Shown in pieces: positions 6,162 through 12,631 of a stretch of 43,841 bases of DNA (the first letter of the stretch is position 1; each line of letters opens with the position of its first letter). A program made the translations under genes and the position numbers. The DNA lies in IMG/VR virus record IMGVR_UViG_3300045257_000031, positions 1 through 43,841 of that record. One strand, 5' to 3'. The notes under the pieces were generated by a model. The model ran no database searches. It saw only the letters and a program-made list of their open reading frames with translations, and was not told the DNA's origin. This DNA is from a virus.

Positions 6162-6500
6162 TCAGCTCAGAACCTTGCGCCATTCACTGGTGAGAGCATT
6201 GAAATCGGGTGCATCGTTGCTGTTGCACTCGGAGCAGTAGTAGTCTTCGTCATCTTCGTACACCGCCCATGGTGCATAGGAGTACTTGGTGCCATTCGTG
6301 GTGAAACCGTAGTCGGCAAGATCGAAGTCCGAAAAGGACCTCGGGGCGTACCAGTAGCTTACGTACACCTGGCCGAGAATGCACCAACTTGCCTTGCTCA
6401 TGTCGAGATGGTCACAGTCAATCCATTCCCGCCATCCTTCGGGCGCAAGGAGATCCATGAGGGCAACGCCACGCTGGACACGCTGTTCAACAGTAAGCAT
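6162..6500 (-). CDS. Hypothetical protein of a phage-common type
   Basis: A 112-aa protein from ATG 6498-6500, after AGGGAGAGAATC. The N-terminal RVQRGVALMDLLAPEGWREW, then IDCDHLDMS and CILGQVY, form a pattern I associate with a small uncharacterised protein frequent in actinobacteriophages (R-G...L-D...GW...I-D...L-D-M...C-x-L-G-Q). The C-terminus is acidic and Tyr-rich, with YYCSECNSN offering a C-x2-C. Function unknown. Confidence 0.65.
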   Translation of the reverse strand: MLTVEQRVQRGVALMDLLAPEGWREWIDCDHLDMSKASWCILGQVYVSYWYAPRSFSDFDLADYGFTTNGTKYSYAPWAVYEDDEDYYCSECNSNDAPDFNALTSEWRKVLS

Positions 6501-6547
6501 GATTCTCTCTCCCTGTTTGTGGATCAGCATCGATGATGCCTGGAATA

Positions 6548-6569
6548 CGGTCAGCCTTATGGCTGACCG
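6548..6569 (-). terminator. Intergenic hairpin
   Basis: Perfect 9-bp stem CGGTCAGCC/GGCTGACCG with loop TTAT just after the stop of the leftward gene at 6580. Same position relative to gene ends as the hairpins at 5584, 6135 and 7668. Confidence 0.6.
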
Positions 6570-6579
6570 CAAACCATGG

Positions 6580-6753
6580 TCACCGGTACTCGTACAACAT
6601 GACCAACCATTGGAAGTGCTTGGCTTCCAGCATGACTCCGTACTTGTGAGTCATCCCATTGTCAGTGATTGTCTTGGCTGCCTTGATGGTGAAGCTCATG
6701 GCTTCACTCTGGTCAGTGGTGATCAGAAGGCATTCCACTGGCTTGCGCTTCAC
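6580..6753 (-). CDS. Small hypothetical protein
   Basis: A 57-aa protein starting at GTG 6751-6753 in a GTGA overlap with the gene upstream. Sequence MKRKPVECLLITTDQSEAMS then a helical middle (FTIKAAKTITDNG) and an amphipathic end (HFQWLVMLYEYR). It shares an IKAAK motif with the C-terminal part of the protein encoded upstream. Not recognised. Confidence 0.6.
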   Translation of the reverse strand: MKRKPVECLLITTDQSEAMSFTIKAAKTITDNGMTHKYGVMLEAKHFQWLVMLYEYR

Positions 6754-6986
6754 AGCTTCGCCCCCAAGGCAATCTTGGCAGCCTTGATAGTGGGGAAGCG
6801 CTCAGCACTCGTCTCGCTCAGTGCTTGACGGTAGGCGTAGCCTGCACCCTTGCCATCCGGCTCAATGATGTATCCCACGAAGGTCTCACGACCATTCGCC
6901 AAGAGATACACCTTGCGTTGAGCCTTCACGCCCTTGCCTGATCGCTTTGCGATGAGCATGCAAGGAACGATTGCCTGCTTGATCAC
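6750..6986 (-). CDS. Small hypothetical protein
   Basis: A 78-aa basic protein starting at GTG 6984-6986. Beta-rich N-terminal half (KVYLLANGRETFVGYIIEPD) followed by a helix (ERFPTIKAAKIALGAKL). Coupled by GTGA overlaps on both sides. Not recognised. Confidence 0.6.
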   Translation of the reverse strand: MIKQAIVPCMLIAKRSGKGVKAQRKVYLLANGRETFVGYIIEPDGKGAGYAYRQALSETSAERFPTIKAAKIALGAKL

Positions 6987-7189
6987 AGGTCGTACACCTT
7001 CTCCCAGCCATGGATCTCAATGTTATCCACGTGAGTGGACTCATAGCCAGCAGCCAGCACCCGAAAGGTGCTGGCATCAGCCTTGAGTTCCTTGTGATCG
7101 ACAGTGAAGATGTCATCCTTCAAGGACTTCTCTTCCGTGTTCATGTAGCACACGTGATACCGAGACAGCTTCATCCCAGAATCCTCCAT
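6983..7189 (-). CDS. Small hypothetical protein
   Basis: A 68-aa protein; the start may be ATG 7187-7189 or an internal ATG six codons on. Beta-rich sequence (RYHVCYMNTEEKSLKDD, then FRVLAAGYES). A 9-bp hairpin (7053-7075) lies in the coding sequence. Not recognised. Confidence 0.6.
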   Translation of the reverse strand: MEDSGMKLSRYHVCYMNTEEKSLKDDIFTVDHKELKADASTFRVLAAGYESTHVDNIEIHGWEKVYDL

Positions 7190-7416
7190 CGCGAGACGTT
7201 CACGCTTCCGTGAGCAGTCTCGCTGAAGTCGACAGAACGCTTGATGACATCGAAGTTCTCAGCGTCTTCACGCTTCACTTCGACAATCGTTCTGCGATCA
7301 GGTGACATGATGCTGTCCTGACCCTTCTTGAACTCCACTTCGACCTTGACGGTCTTCGACGGAACGGGGGAAGGGACTCCAGGAGTATCCGTGGACTTGG
7401 ACTTACGAGTAAACAC
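7171..7416 (-). CDS. Small hypothetical protein
   Basis: An 81-aa protein starting at GTG 7414-7416 within the end of the previous gene. A Pro/Ser/Thr/Lys-rich N-terminus (STDTPGVPSPVPSKT) is followed by a beta-rich segment (KVEVEFKKGQ, RTIVEVKRED). One copy of the AACGGGGGAA motif (7363-7372) falls in the Pro-rich part. Not recognised. Confidence 0.6.
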   Translation of the reverse strand: MFTRKSKSTDTPGVPSPVPSKTVKVEVEFKKGQDSIMSPDRRTIVEVKREDAENFDVIKRSVDFSETAHGSVNVSRWRILG

Positions 7417-7630
7417 GGATGATCTCCACCTTCTCGCGACGCAGTACGACAACGACTTCTGGTGTCTCTTCCCACATTTCAAGCAGGAGGATGGCAACTT
7501 CAGCAGGATTCTTATCCTGCGGAGGACAGGCAACGATGTACATGTCCTCATACTCGGGCTGTAGGGCCCGAGTACCAGACTTGAAGTGGATGAGGTCACC
7601 CTCACACAGCTCTTCAGCTGCGACGATCAT
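7403..7630 (-). CDS. Small hypothetical protein
   Basis: A 75-aa protein starting at ATG 7628-7630, directly after CTAGGAGGAGAGAAG, a near-perfect ribosome site shared with the start at 6095. The sequence AEELCEGDLIHFKSGT has the look of a small beta-barrel; ILLLEMWEETPEVVVVLRRE ends in strands. Upstream in-frame codons are not used. Not recognised. Confidence 0.6.
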   Translation of the reverse strand: MIVAAEELCEGDLIHFKSGTRALQPEYEDMYIVACPPQDKNPAEVAILLLEMWEETPEVVVVLRREKVEIIRVYS

Positions 7631-7667
7631 CTTCTCTCCTCCTAGATTGGGCAGTGATGCCAGCAAA

Positions 7668-7691
7668 GCACACAGCCCTGAGGCTGTGTGC
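7668..7691 (-). terminator. Intergenic hairpin
   Basis: Perfect 10-bp stem GCACACAGCC/GGCTGTGTGC with loop CTGA, between the stop at 7701 and the next start at 7630. No U-tract. Confidence 0.65.
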
Positions 7692-7700
7692 CAAGCTTGG

Positions 7701-7853
7701 TCACTGACTTTCGTCTTCCTCTTCGCCACACTTGAAGCAGTGACGACTCCTGCGGTTCTCGATCAGAGCCGTCGCATTGTTGAACAGAGTGATCGAAGTG
7801 ACCTTCTCGTACTTGCGCCACTGCGACCACTCATGCTTGTGAAAGAGCTTCAC
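7701..7853 (-). CDS. Small zinc-binding protein
   Basis: A 50-aa protein from GTG 7851-7853 preceded by GGGAG; a longer ORF to 7913 overlaps the upstream gene and is less likely. It has HKHEWSQW near the N-terminus and RHCFKCGEEED near the end, giving paired His and a C-x2-C knuckle. The H-E-W...C-x2-C-G pattern is common in small phage proteins that bind zinc. Function unknown. Confidence 0.6.
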   Translation of the reverse strand: MKLFHKHEWSQWRKYEKVTSITLFNNATALIENRRSRHCFKCGEEEDESQ

Positions 7854-7869
7854 TGGACTCCCTTCGGGC

Positions 7870-8079
7870 TTACGGCTGAATACCGCACTCCCGCTTGAAT
7901 CGACGGTACTCACCAGATGAGACCTTGATCTTCGCTCGCACCTGGATGAGTGGATAGTGGATCCTCATGGACTCCTCATCAGTGAAGAACTGATTGGGTC
8001 CGACATTGAGGATCAGCCATCCATACTTGGGGATGCCCCCAGGGGCATCCGGGGCAGTGAGTCTGACTGCGATACTCAT
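7870..8079 (-). CDS. Small hypothetical protein
   Basis: A 69-aa protein from ATG 8077-8079 in an ATGA overlap with the gene upstream. Sequence features: RLTAPDAPGGIPKYGWLILN and RAKIKVSSGEYRRFKRECG. An 8-bp hairpin (8031-8050) lies in the PGG region. Not recognised. Confidence 0.55.
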   Translation of the reverse strand: MSIAVRLTAPDAPGGIPKYGWLILNVGPNQFFTDEESMRIHYPLIQVRAKIKVSSGEYRRFKRECGIQP

Positions 8080-8183
8080 TGCTCAACCATGCGAAGTACC
8101 TTGACCTGATCCTCAATAACGATGAGAACGTAGTCACCAGGCTTCAGCTCGTCAAGGTAGACCCAAAGTTCGTTCGGCTTCAT
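8076..8183 (-). CDS. Small hypothetical protein, first gene of unit B
   Basis: A 35-aa protein with an excellent start: AGGGAGGAAGT before ATG 8181-8183. The sequence DELKPGDYVLIVIEDQVKVL is a typical two-strand beta module. It is the first gene after the 1.46-kb gene-free region, so the leftward promoter for unit B must lie upstream of it. Confidence 0.6.
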   Translation of the reverse strand: MKPNELWVYLDELKPGDYVLIVIEDQVKVLRMVEQ

Positions 8184-8203
8184 ACTTCCTCCCTGAGTGA
8201 CAG

Positions 8204-8224
8204 GCCACCGCTTGAGGCGGTGGC
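8204..8224 (-). terminator. Hairpin at end of candidate leader RNA
   Basis: Perfect 8-bp stem GCCACCGC/GCGGTGGC with a 5-nt loop, immediately upstream of the ribosome site for the first unit-B gene. It could be an attenuator that controls entry into the leftward operon. Confidence 0.6.
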
Positions 8225-8710
8225 TTAGGAAGATGAACGGGGGAAGAATCCACCGCCCATCAACCTGAGATAGCCATCAACAGTTGCCCACTGACAGCCA
8301 TCTCTCCAGGAAGAAAGAGAGAAGTTCGAGACTGTAGTTCATAGCCTCAGGCCCAAGCCGTAAGCACTGGTCAAGATCTGACGGTACTCTCGGGACTTGT
8401 CGCCTAGCATCATCGGTTGATGCCAGCCCACTATTAGATCAAGGTACGAGCAATGCCTTTGGTTGAGGACTATGGTCGGTCCGCAGAACTCCGGCTTGCC
8501 TTGCTGAGTTAGGACTTAGTGCCTTGCGAATCTTACTGTCAAGAGTCTGGATCCTGCGAGCTTCACCGTGTTTTTGCCCCGCAAGGGGTGACTGGCTACG
8601 CCATACGCAAGATCAGTAGACCTTGAGCTGATCAGTTGAGCAGTCTCACGATCTTCTGTGCTGCTGCCCTGCTGATGAGTAGAACTCTACGGCAGCCCCT
8701 ATGGGCTGCC
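8225..8710 (-). ncRNA. Gene-free 486-nt segment, candidate structured leader RNA
   Basis: No ORF with a plausible start and ribosome site is seen on either strand. It is bounded by two perfect hairpins (8204-8224 and 8691-8710, the latter GGCAGCCC/GGGCTGCC as in the hairpin at 15-34). On the leftward strand one frame is open from 8515 to a TGA at 8339 (58 codons) and on to 8225 (37 codons), but it lacks a start with a ribosome site. Local complementarity such as CGAGA/TCTCG around 8335-8390 suggests structure. It may be a long leader, a trans-acting RNA or a decayed gene. Confidence 0.35.
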
Positions 8711-8750
8711 TATCACCAGAGAGTAATTGTTTCGACTACTTTCCGTACTG

Positions 8751-8819
8751 TTGGGAATCGTTTCCAATAAGGCTTATTGCACATGGTTCGCAATAAGGAT
8801 CCAGCCATCATGGCTGGAT
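8751..8819. promoter_or_regulatory. Operator-like array of inverted repeats
   Basis: In 69 bp there are: TTGGGAA-TCG-TTTCCAA (8751-8767, one mismatch), CTTATTGC-9 nt-GCAATAAG (8773-8797, perfect), a CAATAA half-site in each of three positions (8765-8770, 8775-8780 inverted, 8791-8796), and a perfect 9-bp hairpin ATCCAGCCA-TCA-TGGCTGGAT (8799-8819). Spaced half-sites like these are typical of repressor binding at a leftward promoter. The binding protein is not identified. Confidence 0.5.
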
Positions 8820-8953
8820 ATGGATATGCGCGCGCGAGTACATCCCAGTTCGGATGAAGGACTGCCCCATCCATTTCAGCTCATGTCAACCCATCTCGTC
8901 ACACTGACGATAAGTCTGTCAGCATCACTGTGCACTGGCCTGCATGCACACGC

Positions 8954-8988
8954 ATACATGTACACAGTGTGACTGATACATGTACACA
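8954..8988. promoter_or_regulatory. Two-copy operator with TACATGTA palindromes
   Basis: The 13-mer ATACATGTACACA occurs at 8954-8966 and 8976-8988, start to start 22 bp, that is two helical turns on the same DNA face. Each copy holds the palindrome TACATGTA. Related palindromes occur at 9412-9425 (TCTTACATGTAAGA, 14 bp perfect). Together they look like sites for one dimeric repressor. Confidence 0.5.
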
Positions 8989-9215
8989 CAGTGACAATCC
9001 TTGCATTCAATGGCTGTGTGCCTGTCTCACCTTCGATGCCATGATCCAATGACACACTGACCCACATGATCGCGGGCACTGACTTCCTGATGTGTACATG
9101 ACCCGGGGGTTTTAAGTTTCGATCCAGGTGGAAGAAGTGAGACCCCACACAAATCTGTCATAGATTCTGTCTGATAGATCCCACTATGTCCCATCTACCC
9201 ATAGGGTAGTAGTAG

Positions 9216-9231
9216 TGTGACGTACATCACA
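9216..9231. promoter_or_regulatory. Perfect CRP/GlxR-type operator
   Basis: TGTGACGTACATCACA matches TGTGA-N6-TCACA exactly, and also the actinobacterial GlxR form with TA at the centre. Symmetry extends one base on each side (GTGTGA...TCACAC). About 50 bp downstream is a -10-like TATATAGT (9271-9278) with no good -35; a start near 9285 would place the site at about -61, the classical class I activator position. This suggests that a host cAMP-receptor-family regulator controls the late promoter. Site seen directly; regulation inferred. Confidence 0.55.
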
Positions 9232-9411
9232 CAAACTGGTCTGTCCTCAAAAGGCCGATTGACAGCAGTATATATAGTGAGGAGTGTTTCACTCAGCAGC
9301 TCAAGGCCAGCAGGACCCGGTGTAGGGTACCAGAGGCGTAGTGCCAGAGAGCTTGCTAGACCTCATGACATGTGGTACGCTTCTAAGTCTTTTAGTAGTA
9401 TATCTATGTCT

Positions 9412-9425
9412 TCTTACATGTAAGA
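9412..9425. promoter_or_regulatory. 14-bp perfect palindrome
   Basis: TCTTACATGTAAGA shares its TACATGTA core with the repeats at 8954-8988 and lies about 65 bp upstream of a -10-like TATAAT. A candidate operator for the rightward late promoter. Confidence 0.45.
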
Positions 9426-9434
9426 CTGCTAGAA

Positions 9435-9456
9435 GGGATCCCCCTAAGGGGATCCC
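9435..9456. terminator. Strong hairpin upstream of late operon
   Basis: Perfect 9-bp stem GGGATCCCC/GGGGATCCC with loop CTAA. It lies between the upstream operators and the -10-like element at 9492, and could insulate the late promoter from upstream transcription or attenuate it. Confidence 0.55.
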
Positions 9457-9491
9457 GTTAAGCATGTAAACATGTTCAAAGTCTAACTGGT

Positions 9492-9497
9492 TATAAT
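9492..9497 (+). promoter_or_regulatory. -10-like TATAAT element
   Basis: Exact TATAAT about 145 bp before the terminase start. No convincing -35 lies 16-18 bp upstream. Without mapping of the transcript start this remains a candidate. Confidence 0.35.
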
Positions 9498-9542
9498 TAC
9501 TACCTCCTAGACTGTTCCCATGGGGATCCTCTCCCCGTTCCA

Positions 9543-9564
9543 AAGCGGCCCTCAGGGGCCGCTT
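9543..9564 (+). terminator. Hairpin in the late-operon leader
   Basis: Perfect 9-bp stem AAGCGGCCC/GGGCCGCTT with loop TCAG, 77 nt before the terminase start codon. It is probably transcribed with the late message, so it would be an attenuator or an mRNA 5'-end stabiliser. Confidence 0.5.
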
Positions 9565-9640
9565 CTAGCATTCATCCAGGATGATCATGATGCGACTGAC
9601 GACCGAAGGTCGTACTTCGCATATTTAGAGAATAGGGACC

Positions 9641-11542
9641 ATGGCGCAAATCCGAGAACTGACCACGCCCGAGAAGAAGCGGGCCTTCCTCAGGCTCACT
9701 CAGGCTGGTGTCGGTCGGATGAAGGCCATCGCCGAGATCGGTGTCACTTCTCCTGCCATCACGTATTGGCGCAAGAGTGACAACGAGTTCCGCGCCCAGG
9801 ATGACCGCATCAAGATGTCTCGGCTGGAAGTGCAGCCGGAGACTGCCAACGAGATGCCTAGCTTCCAGGCCTTCTGCAAGAAGTACCTGGACACTGAGAT
9901 GTTCAACCATCATCTCCAATGGCTGGACGTCCTGGAGGGACGTCCCCCCAGGAATCTGCATGAGAATCAGGTGTACATCAAGGGTGAGCCGGAGTTCCTC
10001 CTGATCAACACTCCGCCTGAGCATGCGAAGAGTACGACGATCACCACGAACTATGTGACGTACCGGATCTGCGAAGACCCGAATATCCGAGTGATCATCG
10101 TCTCCCAGACTCAGGAGATGGCCAAGAAGTTCCTTCGAGGCATCAAGGACCGCCTGGCGTCGAACAACACGAACTACCGCAAGCTTCAGATCGACTTCGC
10201 CCCTGATGGCGGCTTCGATCAGAATGCTTCCTCCTGGACTGCTGACAGCATCTACGTCAGCTCCGACCTCCGAGACTCCGGAGAGAAGGACCCTACGGTT
10301 CAGGCTCTCTCGATCGGTGGTCACATCTATGGGAGTCGCGCAGACCTCATCATCTTGGATGACTGCGTGACGGGCAAGAATGCCCATGAGTACCAGAAGC
10401 AGATGGACTGGCTCCAGCGTGAGGTGTACAACCGCCTCTCCTATCCCGGCGGCAGGATTCTCCTCGTCGGTACCAGGCTGGCTCCCACTGACCTTTACGG
10501 TGAGATTATCAAGGACGAGTACTACGGAGAAGAGCGCAGTCCGTGGACGTACCTGACTCAACCGGCAGTGCTGGAGTTCGCTGACAAGCCAGAAGATTGG
10601 AAGACTCTGTGGCCCTACACCAACAGGCCGCCGGTCTCCCTTGTTGGACGCTCTCTCGTGTCCAAGAATGCCGATGGACTCTATCCGATGTGGACTGGCC
10701 CTGCGCTCAAAAAGCGCAGGGCTTCCATGTCTCCCAGGAACTGGGCTCTCGTCTACCAGCAGGAACGTGTAGTCGATGATGCCATCTTCAATCAGAAGGC
10801 AGTCATGGGCGCCGTTGATGCGGGCAGATCCCCTGGCCCCATGGGTGGTGGAACAGTCGGGGGAAGAGAGCGTGGCATCGAAGGGTGCTACGTGGTGGGT
10901 GGCTTCGACCCTGCCATGACCGGTGACAGTGCGGCAGTGGTTATCGCACTGGATCGGATGACCGGCATGCGGTGGGTCCTGGACGTCTGGGCCAAGGGAC
11001 ATTGCAAGCCGGATGACCTCTTTGACAAGATCAAGGAGTGGACGGTGAAGTACAAGATGAACGAGTGGCGCATCGAGAAGAACGCCATGAACCTCATGGT
11101 TACCCAGAACCGTGAGATCCGTACCTTCCTGGCATCCCGAGGATGCCTTCTGAGGGAGCACTTCACCGGTTCCAACAAGTGGGATTCCGACTTCGGAGTC
11201 GCCTCCATGTCCATGCTGTTCGACGGATGGGAGTCGAAGAAGCAGCTGATCAGGCTTCCCTCGAAGAGCAGTGAGGGCATGCGTGCCCTCATCGAGCAGT
11301 TGACCACATGGGAACCCGATCAGCCTGGCATGAAGTCCAAGCGCAAGACCGACACCGTGATGGCTCTCTGGTTCGCAGAGATCCGGTGTCGAGAGCTGAT
11401 CGATGAAGCTGTGGAGATCGAGTATCACACCAAGAACCCTTGGGCAACCGACAGGGACAAGAGGAAGCAGATGGTTGTAGATCTTGATTACATGTCCCAG
11501 GCTGCCATGAACAATGGAGTAGGGGATTGGTGGTCAGGGTGA
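9641..11542 (+). CDS. terL: Terminase large subunit (with N-terminal HTH)
   Basis: A 633-aa packaging ATPase-nuclease that cuts and translocates DNA into the capsid through the portal. Residues 120-132 hold a terminase P-loop (NTPPEHAKS), residues 234-241 a Walker B (ADLIILDD), and FDPAMTGDS at 422-430 begins the RNase-H-like nuclease; a C-terminal KTDTVMALW supplies a late acidic residue. Residues 10-50 (KKRAFLRLTQAGVGRMKAIA, then EIGVTSPAITYWRKSD) read as a helix-turn-helix of the kind found in small terminase subunits. No separate small-subunit gene is visible, so DNA recognition may be fused here. A 10-bp hairpin (10698-10722) lies within the gene. It opens the late operon. Confidence 0.92.
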   Translation: MAQIRELTTPEKKRAFLRLTQAGVGRMKAIAEIGVTSPAITYWRKSDNEFRAQDDRIKMSRLEVQPETANEMPSFQAFCKKYLDTEMFNHHLQWLDVLEGRPPRNLHENQVYIKGEPEFLLINTPPEHAKSTTITTNYVTYRICEDPNIRVIIVSQTQEMAKKFLRGIKDRLASNNTNYRKLQIDFAPDGGFDQNASSWTADSIYVSSDLRDSGEKDPTVQALSIGGHIYGSRADLIILDDCVTGKNAHEYQKQMDWLQREVYNRLSYPGGRILLVGTRLAPTDLYGEIIKDEYYGEERSPWTYLTQPAVLEFADKPEDWKTLWPYTNRPPVSLVGRSLVSKNADGLYPMWTGPALKKRRASMSPRNWALVYQQERVVDDAIFNQKAVMGAVDAGRSPGPMGGGTVGGRERGIEGCYVVGGFDPAMTGDSAAVVIALDRMTGMRWVLDVWAKGHCKPDDLFDKIKEWTVKYKMNEWRIEKNAMNLMVTQNREIRTFLASRGCLLREHFTGSNKWDSDFGVASMSMLFDGWESKKQLIRLPSKSSEGMRALIEQLTTWEPDQPGMKSKRKTDTVMALWFAEIRCRELIDEAVEIEYHTKNPWATDRDKRKQMVVDLDYMSQAAMNNGVGDWWSG

Positions 11543-11865
11543 GCACTCTTGGCGATCGCTCAAGCGATCGACTCAATGCCTTCGTGGGTTCCTGGAAGTT
11601 CGTCATTGCACAGACGGCCTTCCTGGCCGTCTGGTTCATCCTGAATGAAGTCCTTCCAGTTGGATGGAGATGGGATCCGTATCCCTTCATCCTGGCCAAC
11701 CTGTTCATGAGCGCTGAAGCGGCGTATGCAACCAGCATCGTGCTCATGTCTCAGAACCGTGCAAGTGCTGCCGACCGCAGCACCATCAACAAGGATCTGG
11801 AAGCAGATCAAGAAGCCCTTGAGATTCTCAAGGAGATCAAGGAGAAACTCAATGGCCCTCATTGA
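11539..11865 (+). CDS. DUF1003-like membrane protein, holin candidate
   Basis: A 108-aa protein from GTG 11539 in a GTGA overlap with the terminase stop. It has FVGSWKFVIAQTAFLAVWF (membrane helix 1), WDPYPFILANLFMSAEAAYA (helix 2), SIVLMSQNRASAADRS, and a charged C-terminal helix. This F-G-S-W...W-D-P-Y-P-F...MSQNR...DR pattern is that of the DUF1003 family. Placement directly before the endolysin, whose start it overlaps, suggests a role in lysis. Family membership is clear; holin activity is inferred. Two hairpins (11553-11570, 11611-11633) lie in its 5' half. Confidence 0.75.
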   Translation: MSTLGDRSSDRLNAFVGSWKFVIAQTAFLAVWFILNEVLPVGWRWDPYPFILANLFMSAEAAYATSIVLMSQNRASAADRSTINKDLEADQEALEILKEIKEKLNGPH

Positions 11866-12622
11866 CCTCAATTGGACCTTCAGTCCAGTGGTCAACAAGA
11901 CTCCCGATGCCATGGGTGAGGTCTACGGTGTCGTGGTCCACATCATGGATGGATCCTTCGACGGTACCAAGTCCTGGTTCAACAACCCTCAGGCTCAGGC
12001 GTCCTCGCACTTCGGTACCCGCAAGGACGGCTACGCAGAGCAGTGGGTTGATACCAAGGACAAGGCTTGGGCTGAGATGGCTGGCAATGCCAACTACATC
12101 AGTGTCGAGAACGAAGGTAGCCCGCCTGATGCCCTCACTGATGGACAGGTTGAGCGAGTTGCGGAGATCCTTCAGTGGGCCCACCGGCACTATGGTGTAC
12201 CTCTTCAGCTTGCCAATGCCCCTGGTGAGCGCGGCTTGGGCTGGCATGGAATGGGAGGGAATGCTTGGGGTGGCCACTTTGACTGTCCTGGAGATCCTAT
12301 TCGTGCCCAGTTCAACCGAATCATCCAGATAGCCACTGGCAATGCTCCTGCTCCAGTGCCCGCACCGCCCGTCAATCCTCCCATCGGGATCCCGGCTTTC
12401 CCCCCGTTCTCCGTCTATCTGAAGAACTTCACTCAGGGTTCAGCAGTCAGCGTCTGGCAGCAGAAGATGCATGATCGGGGATGGAGCATCACGGTCGACG
12501 GCAAGTACGGTCCGCTGTCCGCTGGGATCTGCAAGCAGTTCCAGCAGGAGAAGAACCTCACTGTCGATGGAATCGTGGGGCCGATCACCTGGGAAGCCAC
12601 CTGGGCTTCCCCTGTCACGTAA
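11852..12622 (+). CDS. Endolysin: N-acetylmuramoyl-L-alanine amidase
   Basis: A 256-aa protein. Residues 10-150 form an Amidase_2-type (PGRP-like) zinc amidase: first ligand in VVHIMDGS (His30), SVENEG (Glu87 region), GWHGMGG (His132), and the terminal HFDCPGD (His142, Cys145). A Pro-rich linker (165-185) leads to a peptidoglycan-binding domain (about 190-252: GSAVSVWQQKM...VDGKYGP...VDGIVGPITW). It cleaves the bond between muramic acid and the stem peptide to burst the cell. The start is the ATG at 11852, inside the end of the DUF1003 gene, preceded by AAGGAGA. No signal peptide, so export needs a holin. Confidence 0.93.
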   Translation: MALIDLNWTFSPVVNKTPDAMGEVYGVVVHIMDGSFDGTKSWFNNPQAQASSHFGTRKDGYAEQWVDTKDKAWAEMAGNANYISVENEGSPPDALTDGQVERVAEILQWAHRHYGVPLQLANAPGERGLGWHGMGGNAWGGHFDCPGDPIRAQFNRIIQIATGNAPAPVPAPPVNPPIGIPAFPPFSVYLKNFTQGSAVSVWQQKMHDRGWSITVDGKYGPLSAGICKQFQQEKNLTVDGIVGPITWEATWASPVT

Positions 12623-12631
12623 GGGGACCAG

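Noticed and set aside
8339-8413. Short leftward ORF from a double ATG in the gene-free region
   Set aside because: 24 codons with no ribosome site; kept only as part of the unexplained segment.
8204-8710. Gene-free segment as a transposon-associated guide RNA (TnpB type)
   Set aside because: No TnpB or IscB frame is adjacent on either strand and the hairpins match those found all over this genome.
9301-9543. Leftward 80-aa frame
   Set aside because: No ribosome site; runs through operators and hairpins of the control region.
8184-9640. Attachment site and integrase-linked lysogeny module
   Set aside because: No integrase, excisionase next to an att core, or repressor-like divergent pair was found; operators alone do not show lysogeny.
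9572-11428. Leftward 618-aa frame
   Set aside because: It is antisense to the terminase gene, whose motifs are clear; long antisense frames are common at this base composition.
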